A stretch of 5,773 nucleotides of DNA from Patescibacteria group bacterium (GCA_022711075.1 JAKLFS010000004.1:1-5773), one strand, 5' to 3'. Shown: positions 1 to 5,773, counted from the stretch's first letter. The notes: generated by a model from the letters alone, not told the origin. Made by a program: numbers and translations.

Positions 1-1
1 G

Positions 2-2515
2 GAAGAAAAAATTATCATTAAGGGCGCCCGTGTCCACAATTTAAAAAATATCAATTTGGAAATTCCCAAAAATCAATTGGTGGTTTTTTCCGGCGTCTCC
101 GGCAGCGGTAAGTCTTCTTTGGCTTTTGATACCATTTTTGCCGAAGGTCAGAGGCGTTATATTGAATCACTATCGCCTTATGTCCGGCAGTTTTTAGGGC
201 AGCTGGACCGACCGGACGTGGACGAAATTATCGGTTTGTCGCCGGCCATCGCCATTGACCAGCGTGCTTTGTCCCATAATCCGCGTTCCACTGTCGGAAC
301 TTTGACGGAAATTTACGATTATTTGCGCGTTCTTTTTGCGCGCGTCGGCGATGTCTATTGTCCGGTTTGCGGCGATAAAATCCAGAAACTTTCAGTGGAT
401 GAAATGGTTGATATGATAGTTGAGAAGGCGAAAGATTTAAAAAAGGAAATAGTAATGATTTTGTCGCCGGTGGTACAAGGCCGGAAAGGAGAATATTATC
501 AGCTTTTTTACGATTATTTGTCTTTAGGGTTCAGCGAAGTTCGGATTGACGGAGAGATTTATTCTTTGCACGAGAGAATCGTTCTGCCGAAATATAAAGC
601 CCATAGCATAGAAATTGTCATTGATAAGGTGATGCCTCAGGATAAGTCGCGCTTGGCTGAGGCCGTAGAAACAGCCACTCAATACAGCAAGGGGATAGTC
701 GTTGCTTCTTTTATCGATAATAAAGCGGGAAAATCGCAGTCAGTTGATTTGATGTTATCCAGTAAGTGGAGCTGTCACAATGACGGTTTTGCTTTTCCGG
801 AAGTGGAGCCGCGCTTGTTTTCTTTTAACAGTCCTTACGGCGCTTGCGAAACTTGCCATGGCCTGGGGAAAACCGATTTGTTTTTAGGAACGATTTGTCC
901 GGATTGTCAGGGCAAGCGCTTAAAACCGGAAGCCTTATCCGTTAAAATTCACGGGAAAAATATCTATGAAGTCGGTGCTATGCCCATTTCTAAAGTTTTT
1001 GAATTTTTCGGAGAATATCAGGAAAAATTAAGCGAGAAGAAAAAAATAATTGCCACTAACGTTTTGAAAGAAATTGTCGGCCGTTTGGGATTTTTACTTC
1101 AGGTTGGTTTGGAATATCTGACTTTGACTCGCGAAGCGGAGACTTTATCCGGCGGCGAAGCCCAACGGATTCGCTTATCTTCGCAAATCGGTTCGCAATT
1201 ATCCGGCACTTTGTATGTTTTGGATGAGCCGACCATCGGCCTTCACGAGCGGGATACAGAGCGTTTGATTGGAACTTTAAAATCGCTGAAGGCTCAGAAA
1301 AATTCCGTCATTGTCGTTGAACACGATGAACGAACCATTAAAGAATCCGATTATTTCGTGGAATTGGGGCCGGCCGCCGGCCGCTTGGGCGGCGAGGTGG
1401 TAGCACATGGCGAAACGCAAAAGTTATTGAAAGCCGCTAATCCCAAAGCCTTAACCCTGCAGTATTTAATCGGGAAAAAGAAAATAGAAATTCCGCAGCG
1501 CCGCAGTAAAGACAGCGAGAAAATTCAAATTATCGGCGCCCAGGCGAACAATCTGAAAAACATCAACGTTGACATTCCTTTGAGAAAATTCGTTTGCTTA
1601 ACCGGAGTTTCCGGCAGCGGGAAATCAACTTTGCTTTATGACGTTTTGTATAAAAACGTAAACACCATTAAAAGCCATTTTAATCATGAGTTGGACGGCG
1701 TTAGTAAAATCTTGGGCACCGAATATTTGGACAAAATCATTATGGTGGATCAGTCGCCGATTGGTCGCACCCCGCGTTCCAATCCCGCCACTTATACCGG
1801 AATTTTCACGCCGATTCGGGATTTTTATGCCGCCTTACCGGAAGCGCGGGAAAGGGGATACAAAGCTTCGCGTTTTTCCTTTAATGTTTCCGGCGGCCGC
1901 TGCGAAGCCTGTCAGGGAGCCGGTTCCAATCTGATTGAAATGCAATTTCTGCCGCCGGTGTTGGTGCAGTGCGATGTTTGCCGCGGCAAGAGATTCAATC
2001 GGGAAACTTTGCAGGTCAAACACAAAAATAAGAATATCAGCGAAGTGTTGGATCTAACCATTGAAGAAGCTTTGGATTTTTTTGACGGAATTTATCTAGT
2101 AACTGACAAATTGAAGGTTTTGAAAGAGGTTGGTTTGGGCTATTTGCAGCTTGGTCAGTCAGCCACCACGCTTTCCGGCGGCGAAGCGCAGCGGGTCAAA
2201 CTCGCCAGAGAGTTGGCGCATCCTTTGGGCAAGCGCGCTTTGTTTTTGCTGGATGAACCGACCGTCGGCCTTCATTATTATGATATTGAAATGCTTCTGA
2301 AAGTAATCAACAAGCTGGTGGAGAAACAAAACTCCGTTATTGTCATTGAACATAATATGCAGATTATCAAGTGTGCGGATTACGTCATTGATTTGGGTCC
2401 GGAAGGCGGAGAAGAAGGCGGGAAAGTAATGGCCAAAGGCGCGCCGGAAGAAATCAGTCAAGCCAGAAATTCATATACCGGGAAGTATTTGAAAGAATAT
2501 TTGAAAAATCCTTAA
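2..2515 (+). CDS. uvrA: UvrA, excinuclease ABC subunit A (5' end just cut off; compact form)
   Basis: UvrA is the damage-sensing ATPase of bacterial nucleotide excision repair; it scans DNA as a dimer and loads UvrB. The frame is open from the first whole codon at 2, and the family's opening motif (KGARVHNLKNI, about 20-52) lies before the TTG at 56, so that TTG is not the start and only a codon or a few are missing. Counting from the codon at 56: Walker A GVSGSGKS at 13-20, CPVC at 102-105, a UvrB-binding region at about 131-235, first zinc module at 240-267, ABC signature LSGGEAQR at 364-371, Walker B with LDEPT at 389-393, second Walker A at 517-525, GRTPRSNPATYTG at 570-582, an intact C4 zinc module (C616, C619, C639, C642), second signature at 706-713 and second Walker B at 732-736. 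Two oddities: about 100 residues usual between C267 and C281 are absent, and the second cysteine of the first zinc module is Asp243. Total length is near 840 residues, against about 940 in E. coli. The stop overlaps the uvrC start by one base. Identity is certain; the functional effect of the losses is not. Confidence 0.97.
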   Translation, partial: EEKIIIKGARVHNLKNINLEIPKNQLVVFSGVSGSGKSSLAFDTIFAEGQRRYIESLSPYVRQFLGQLDRPDVDEIIGLSPAIAIDQRALSHNPRSTVGTLTEIYDYLRVLFARVGDVYCPVCGDKIQKLSVDEMVDMIVEKAKDLKKEIVMILSPVVQGRKGEYYQLFYDYLSLGFSEVRIDGEIYSLHERIVLPKYKAHSIEIVIDKVMPQDKSRLAEAVETATQYSKGIVVASFIDNKAGKSQSVDLMLSSKWSCHNDGFAFPEVEPRLFSFNSPYGACETCHGLGKTDLFLGTICPDCQGKRLKPEALSVKIHGKNIYEVGAMPISKVFEFFGEYQEKLSEKKKIIATNVLKEIVGRLGFLLQVGLEYLTLTREAETLSGGEAQRIRLSSQIGSQLSGTLYVLDEPTIGLHERDTERLIGTLKSLKAQKNSVIVVEHDERTIKESDYFVELGPAAGRLGGEVVAHGETQKLLKAANPKALTLQYLIGKKKIEIPQRRSKDSEKIQIIGAQANNLKNINVDIPLRKFVCLTGVSGSGKSTLLYDVLYKNVNTIKSHFNHELDGVSKILGTEYLDKIIMVDQSPIGRTPRSNPATYTGIFTPIRDFYAALPEARERGYKASRFSFNVSGGRCEACQGAGSNLIEMQFLPPVLVQCDVCRGKRFNRETLQVKHKNKNISEVLDLTIEEALDFFDGIYLVTDKLKVLKEVGLGYLQLGQSATTLSGGEAQRVKLARELAHPLGKRALFLLDEPTVGLHYYDIEMLLKVINKLVEKQNSVIVIEHNMQIIKCADYVIDLGPEGGEEGGKVMAKGAPEEISQARNSYTGKYLKEYLKNP

Positions 2516-3699
2516 TGAACAAAATATTCCTAAGACAAAATAAAAAATTTCCGAAAACCCCCGGAGTTTATCAATTCATAGGAAAAAACAATGAAGTTCT
2601 TTACGTTGGCCGGGCTGTTAATTTGAACCGCCGCCTTTTGAATTATTTTCAGAAACAATTGGATCCGCGTATTTCGGAAATGGTTGCTTTGGCGAAAAGA
2701 ATAAAATTAATTAAAACCGCAAATTTATTGGAAGCCGTTATTTTAGAGGCCAATTTGATAAAAAAATACTGGCCCAAATACAATATTAAGGATAAAGACA
2801 ATCGCTCCTTCGTTTATGTGGTCATCCCGAAAAAAGAATATACCCGGCCGTTTTTGATTCGCGGTCACGAATTGCAAAGATTCTCCAATACTAACGCTAA
2901 AATTTTCGGTCCGTATCAAAGCTTGTCTTTGTTGAACCATGCCTTAAAGATTATTCGCCGGATTTTTCCTTATAGCACGTGTGCCATCGGTTCCGGTAAA
3001 CCCTGCTTTGACTATCAGATTGGTTTGTGTCCGGGCGCCTGCGTTTCCGCTATTTCCGTCAAAGATTATCAAAAGAACATTAACAATATCATTCTTTTGT
3101 TATCCGCAAAGAAAAAAGCGCTGCTTCGGAAATTAAAAAGAGACAATCCGGAGCAGGCCAGGGCCCTAAACCATATTCAAGATGTGGCTTTGCTGGAAAG
3201 ATCGGATATCGGGAATCAGCAATCAGATATCAAATATGGCATAAGACGTATTGAGGCCTATGACATTTCTCATCTGTCCGGTAAAGAAACCGTCGGCTCG
3301 ATGGTGGTTTTTATCAATGGTCAGCCGGATAAAAGCCAGTACCGCTTATTTAAAATTAAAAAAGCGCCGGCCAATGACGATTTGCGGTCTCTGGCCGAAG
3401 TGATTGAGCGTCGGTTTAACCATCCGGAATGGCCTTGGCCGGATTTTATTTTGATTGACGGCGGCAAGCCGCAGATAGATTTTATTTTTCCGGTTTTAAA
3501 AAATCGCCAGATTAATATTCCTTTGGTTGGCATTTCCAAGTTGCAGGGCGATAAACTGGTTTTTCCGGTTAAAAGTAGTTCGGTTCTTAAAAATATGGCT
3601 GAAACGATGAAGGAAGTTTTGCTGCAGGCGCGGGAAGAAGCGCACCGTTTCGCCCTAAATTTCAGTCGGAGACAAAGAAAAAAATATGCGCATTTCTAA
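2515..3699 (+). CDS. uvrC: UvrC, excinuclease ABC subunit C, short form
   Basis: UvrC makes both incisions around a lesion after UvrA and UvrB have marked it. The N-terminal GIY-YIG nuclease (about 13-95) is recognisable: G17-V-Y19, Y30-V-G32, R33, R40, the probable metal-binding E78 in ILEANLIKKY, and PKYN at 87-90. Four cysteines (C156, C164, C172, C176) match the conserved UvrC cysteine cluster, reported in E. coli to hold an iron-sulfur centre. A reduced UVR-like helical segment lies at about 198-228. The C-terminal RNase H-like nuclease follows with D250 (DISH), D315 (DGGK) and H377 (AHRFA), the three catalytic positions. The protein has 394 residues against about 600 in the usual family: the stretch between the UVR segment and DISH is almost gone, and the protein ends 17 residues after H377 without the tandem helix-hairpin-helix domain. 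There is no frameshift in the visible sequence. The ATG shares its A with the uvrA stop and has no good Shine-Dalgarno, which suggests translational coupling. The family call is very secure. Confidence 0.95.
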   Translation: MNKIFLRQNKKFPKTPGVYQFIGKNNEVLYVGRAVNLNRRLLNYFQKQLDPRISEMVALAKRIKLIKTANLLEAVILEANLIKKYWPKYNIKDKDNRSFVYVVIPKKEYTRPFLIRGHELQRFSNTNAKIFGPYQSLSLLNHALKIIRRIFPYSTCAIGSGKPCFDYQIGLCPGACVSAISVKDYQKNINNIILLLSAKKKALLRKLKRDNPEQARALNHIQDVALLERSDIGNQQSDIKYGIRRIEAYDISHLSGKETVGSMVVFINGQPDKSQYRLFKIKKAPANDDLRSLAEVIERRFNHPEWPWPDFILIDGGKPQIDFIFPVLKNRQINIPLVGISKLQGDKLVFPVKSSSVLKNMAETMKEVLLQAREEAHRFALNFSRRQRKKYAHF

Positions 3700-4273
3700 G
3701 AAACAAAAAGAAAAAATAGTTTCCATTTTAAAAAGCGGGGGAGTCGGCGTAATAGCGACGGACACGATTTACGGCCTGGTCGGTTCGGCGTTAAATCCGA
3801 AAACCGTGGAGAGAATTTATCGCTTGCGCCAGCGCGATAAAAATAAGCCTTTTATTATCTTAATCGGTTCTCTAAAGGATTTGACAATGTTCGGCATAAA
3901 ACTCAGTTTTGGTTGGAAAAGAATATTGAAAAAATTGTGGCCTGGCAAAGTCAGCATAATTTTTCCGTGCGCTCAGAACAAATTCCGCTATTTACACCGC
4001 GGCGGGAAAACTTTGTCTTTTCGTTTGCCGGCCGATAGGGGATTGCGCAATCTGTTAATCGCAGCCGGGCCATTAGTGGCGCCCAGCGCTAATCCTCAAG
4101 GATTAAGGCCGGCGGCGAGCATTAAAGAAGCGAAAAAATATTTCGGCGGCAAAGTGGATTTTTATAATAACAGCGGTTGTTTAGTTGGCCGGCCGTCGAC
4201 TTTGATTGAAATAAAAAATAATAAGGTATCCGTTTTGCGTCCGGGCGCGGTAAAAATTCCAAAAAATATTTGA
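3686..4273 (+). CDS. tsaC: L-threonylcarbamoyladenylate synthase (TsaC/YrdC/Sua5 family)
   Basis: This enzyme makes threonylcarbamoyl-AMP from threonine, bicarbonate and ATP in the cytoplasm, the first step toward t6A37 in tRNAs that read ANN codons. The 195-residue product is a single YrdC domain without the Sua5 C-terminal extension. Family motifs appear in order: ATDTIYGL at 24-31 (usual PTDTVYGL); RQRDKNKPF at 48-56, the nucleotide-binding KxR loop, with Arg48 where E. coli TsaC has Lys; LWPGKVSIIF at 84-93; SFRLPAD at 111-117; APSANPQG at 132-139 (usual TSAN-SG); STLIEI at 171-176; and LRPGAV at 184-189. The ATG lies inside the end of uvrC, overlapping it by 14 bases in another frame. 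A GGAG at 3668-3671 is 14 bases upstream, rather far for a Shine-Dalgarno, so coupling to uvrC translation is likely. The stop is TGA. The partners TsaB, TsaD and TsaE are not in the window. The YrdC family is certain; tsaC is the best functional reading of a stand-alone copy. Confidence 0.92.
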   Translation: MRISKKQKEKIVSILKSGGVGVIATDTIYGLVGSALNPKTVERIYRLRQRDKNKPFIILIGSLKDLTMFGIKLSFGWKRILKKLWPGKVSIIFPCAQNKFRYLHRGGKTLSFRLPADRGLRNLLIAAGPLVAPSANPQGLRPAASIKEAKKYFGGKVDFYNNSGCLVGRPSTLIEIKNNKVSVLRPGAVKIPKNI

Positions 4274-4296
4274 AAAAGAAAAAATTCTGATATAAT
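4270..4296 (+). promoter_or_regulatory. Extended -10 promoter for the ATP-grasp gene
   Basis: TATAAT at 4291-4296 is preceded by TG one base away (4288-4289), a perfect extended -10. TTGAAA at 4270-4275, overlapping the tsaC stop, could serve as a -35 box but with a short 15-base spacer; an extended -10 does not need a strong -35. Transcription would begin at about 4302-4305, directly at the ATG at 4306. Confidence 0.65.
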
Positions 4297-4305
4297 GAAA
4301 TTGAG

Positions 4306-5301
4306 ATGAAGATAACCATTCTTACCCGCGACTTCAAAAAAATAAACGACGTTGATACTTACGGTCGGGAAAACATCAACGACGCCTTAGATATCAAGAA
4401 GGCCTTGGAAGATGTTCATGAAGTGAAAATTTCTCCGGCCACTGAAGAAACTTATCTGGAATTGAAAAACGAGAAGCCGGATTTGGTTTTTAATTTGGGA
4501 GACGACGGCTTTCGCGGCGACCCGACTTTAGAGCCGCACGTCGCCGCCATTTTCGATATTTTAAACATTCCTTATACCGGTAATAATTATTTCAGTTTGG
4601 CTTTGTGTCAAAATAAAGCCCGGGCCAAAGAGATTTTGTCTTATCAGGGAATTCCCACTCCAAAATTTCAGGTTTTTACCAATGCCAATCGCAAACTTAA
4701 TTCTGATTTGAAATTTCCTTTGATTGTAAAGCCGGTGCGCGAGGATGGCAGCGTCGGAATCAAAGAACGTTCAGTCGTGAATAATGAAGAACAATTGAGG
4801 GAACAGGTCAATCATGTTTTGGACGTTTATCAACAAGAAGCATTGGTGGAAGAATTTGTTGATGGTCGGGAGTTTAATTTGGCTCTTTTGGGAAATAAAA
4901 AATTAACTGCTTTGCCGATTGCGGAGATCGATTTCAGCGGTATGCCGTCAAATATGCCGCGCATTGTTTCCTATCGGGCGAAGTGGGTGAAACAGAGTGT
5001 TGCCTTCAAAAAGACTCCGGTTATCTGCCCGGCTCAAGTTGATGAAAAACTGACGAATCTTATCCAAGAAACAGCCAAGAAATGTTTTAAGGCGTTCGCT
5101 TGCCATGGCTATTCGCGGATAGATTTTCGCTATGACGACAAAACCAATCAACTTTATGTTTTAGAAGTCAATCCTAATCCTGATATTTCGGCTGATGCTG
5201 GAATGGCCAGGGCAGCTTTAGCCGCCGGTTTAAGCTACAAGGATTTATTGCTGAAGATAATAGATTTAGCATTAGACCGGGCAAAAGCAGCTGCTGCTTA
5301 G
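4306..5301 (+). CDS. ATP-grasp ligase of the D-Ala-D-Ala ligase-like family, substrate uncertain
   Basis: The 331-residue product has the three-part ATP-grasp layout of D-alanine-D-alanine ligases. The N-terminal lobe has PDLVFNLGDDG at 58-68 and NIPYTGNN at 87-94, matching the Ddl pattern 'VFN...G' and 'IPYTG'. The ATP-binding lobe has FPLIVKPVREDGSVGI at 137-152, with K142 the likely ATP-contacting lysine, and the hinge VEEFVDGREF at 181-190. A loop SYRAKW...CPAQ at 222-244 resembles the Ddl omega loop (YEAKY...CPA). The metal-binding part has R271-I-D273-F and LEVNPNPDIS at 286-295, so Arg271, Asp273, Glu287 and Asn289 are in place. Against a plain Ddl call: the GG-x-S-x-ER-x-VS substrate motif at the N-terminus and the HG-GEDG motif are missing, and the usual NTxPGMT is NPNPDIS. 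It is therefore a carboxylate-amine ligase of unknown substrate, perhaps in peptidoglycan or small-peptide synthesis. It ends in four alanines. It is preceded by its own promoter and has no Shine-Dalgarno. Confidence 0.87.
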   Translation: MKITILTRDFKKINDVDTYGRENINDALDIKKALEDVHEVKISPATEETYLELKNEKPDLVFNLGDDGFRGDPTLEPHVAAIFDILNIPYTGNNYFSLALCQNKARAKEILSYQGIPTPKFQVFTNANRKLNSDLKFPLIVKPVREDGSVGIKERSVVNNEEQLREQVNHVLDVYQQEALVEEFVDGREFNLALLGNKKLTALPIAEIDFSGMPSNMPRIVSYRAKWVKQSVAFKKTPVICPAQVDEKLTNLIQETAKKCFKAFACHGYSRIDFRYDDKTNQLYVLEVNPNPDISADAGMARAALAAGLSYKDLLLKIIDLALDRAKAAAA

Positions 5302-5319
5302 GCTTTCCTTCTAACGGGG

Positions 5320-5348
5320 TTGACAAGCCAATTTATCTTTGATATAAT
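5320..5348 (+). promoter_or_regulatory. Consensus sigma-70 promoter for the exported-protein gene
   Basis: TTGACA at 5320-5325, a 17-base spacer and TATAAT at 5343-5348 match the housekeeping consensus at all twelve positions. A TG at 5340-5341 adds an extended -10. The predicted start is near 5355, giving a leader of about 70 bases before the ATG at 5427. The match is unusually perfect and sits in non-coding sequence just after the ligase stop, so I regard it as a strong constitutive promoter. Confidence 0.82.
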
Positions 5349-5379
5349 AAGGCCAAGCTTACAAGGCCCTTTTATTTTT
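5349..5379 (+). terminator. Possible weak terminator after the ATP-grasp gene, overlapping the next transcription start
   Basis: GGCC at 5351-5354 can pair with GGCC at 5365-5368 across a 10-base loop. AA/TT pairs extend the stem past a bulged C at 5369, and a T-rich stretch (5370-5379) follows. The stem is short and probably weak. Its left arm lies before the predicted start of the downstream transcript (near 5355), so it could act only on transcripts arriving from the ligase gene. Confidence 0.28.
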
Positions 5380-5426
5380 ACTAAAAATCACTGAAATTTC
5401 GTCGTTTTTATCAAAATAAAAATACC

Positions 5427-5773
5427 ATGCAAAAAGCAAAAATTTTATTTATTTCTTCCGTAGTTTTAGCGACCGGTTTTTTGGCCGCTGCTTTGATTAG
5501 CGGAAATTATCAAATTCAGTCAAAGGTTGCCTTAGCTTCTTTGACTGGTTGTCCGGTGATGCCGCCTCATCAAACGAACATTCAGGTTAATCCAAGCGCT
5601 CCGCAAATCAATGCCAGTGTTTCCATCGGCACTGATATTCCGGAGTGTCATTTAGCTTCTGCTTCTTGTGAATGGCGTTGGTCCGGCAGTGTTAACTCCA
5701 ACACTACCAATAAGCCTGATGGTCAATTTTCCACCAGCTTTTCCAGCAGCGGAAGTAAAAGCATTCACGTAGA
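5427..5773 (+). CDS. Exported protein with PKD/Ig-like region, 3' end cut by window
   Basis: An open frame of 115 codons runs from ATG 5427 to the window edge without a stop. The N-terminus has Lys3 and Lys5, then a strongly hydrophobic stretch at about 6-25, typical of a signal peptide or an N-terminal membrane anchor. VALA-S at 34-38 is a possible signal peptidase I site, although it sits about 12 residues past the hydrophobic core. The rest (39-115) is rich in Ser, Thr, Asn and Pro. It has Cys42, Cys74 and Cys81, which could form disulfides outside the cell. The pattern CEWRWSGSV at 81-89, then FSTSFSSSGSKSIHV at 101-115, resembles the two ends of a PKD or Ig-like beta-sandwich (Y-x-W...G, then the 'F...G-x-Y-x-V' strand). 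I recognise no specific family, and more domains may follow beyond the window. A consensus promoter lies about 80 bases upstream, so strong expression is plausible. There is no Shine-Dalgarno. Confidence 0.78.
   Translation, partial: MQKAKILFISSVVLATGFLAAALISGNYQIQSKVALASLTGCPVMPPHQTNIQVNPSAPQINASVSIGTDIPECHLASASCEWRWSGSVNSNTTNKPDGQFSTSFSSSGSKSIHV

Noticed and set aside
56..58. TTG as the true uvrA start
   Set aside because: The conserved UvrA opening motif (GARVHNLKNI) is encoded in the same frame just upstream, so the real start lies at or before the window edge.
1368..1383. GC-rich palindromic run (GGCCGGCCGCCGGCC) as a hairpin or regulatory site
   Set aside because: It encodes the conserved GPAAGR stretch of UvrA in the middle of the gene; codon composition explains it.
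1686..1934. 82-codon open frame on the plus strand within uvrA
   Set aside because: It overlaps the conserved GRTPRSNPATYTG and zinc regions in another frame and has no independent support.
2159..2461. 100-codon open frame on the minus strand within uvrA
   Set aside because: It lies entirely opposite the second signature and Walker B region of uvrA, and its translation shows no recognisable domain; it is a shadow of the coding frame.
2515..3699. uvrC as a broken pseudogene
   Set aside because: The frame is continuous, both catalytic sites and the four cysteines are intact, and both ends overlap neighbouring genes, so it looks like a maintained short form.
4306..5301. Plain ddl (D-alanine-D-alanine ligase) assignment
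   Set aside because: Key D-Ala-binding motifs are absent even though the ATP-grasp core is present, so a gene symbol would overstate the evidence.
5541..5552. L-T-G-C at residues 39-42 of the exported protein as a lipobox
   Set aside because: It fits the residue pattern, but it lies about 14 residues beyond the hydrophobic core with Lys33 between them, so lipoprotein processing is unlikely.

Overview
This window carries five protein-coding genes, all on the + strand and tightly packed: a uvrA gene missing only its first codon or few codons at the left edge, a short uvrC, a stand-alone tsaC/YrdC gene, an ATP-grasp ligase resembling D-Ala-D-Ala ligase, and the first 115 codons of an exported protein cut by the right edge. 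No RNA genes, mobile elements, CRISPR arrays or long repeats were seen, and no gap between genes exceeds 125 bases.

The organism is probably a bacterium with a streamlined genome. My best inference is a member of the Candidate Phyla Radiation (Patescibacteria, perhaps Parcubacteria-like). The reasons are compact forms of normally larger proteins (UvrA of about 840 residues, UvrC of 394), overlapping genes, few Shine-Dalgarno sequences, and a small exported protein with a PKD/Ig-like look. TGA is used as a stop (end of tsaC), which argues against lineages that recode TGA as glycine. This placement is inferred from gene style, not from a marker phylogeny.

Layout: positions 2-2515 hold uvrA, whose stop shares one base with the uvrC start (TAATG). 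uvrC (2515-3699) overlaps tsaC (3686-4273) by 14 bases. These three genes look like one translationally coupled unit linking nucleotide excision repair to tRNA t6A biosynthesis. After a 32-base gap that contains an extended -10 promoter, the ATP-grasp gene (4306-5301) begins only nine bases after the -10 box, which suggests a leaderless transcript. A 125-base gap then holds a textbook consensus promoter (TTGACA, 17-base spacer, TATAAT, with TG extension), followed by a weak hairpin with a T-rich tail and the exported-protein gene (from 5427).

The most interesting signals are the domain economies in the repair proteins. UvrA lacks roughly 100 residues that normally follow its first zinc module, and that module has lost one of its four cysteines. 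UvrC keeps both sets of nuclease residues and its cysteine cluster, but lacks the region between the UVR segment and the C-terminal nuclease and also lacks the helix-hairpin-helix tail. I do not see a wholly new multi-gene system; the novelty, if any, lies in this reduced UvrA/UvrC pair, the atypical ligase and the promoter architecture.
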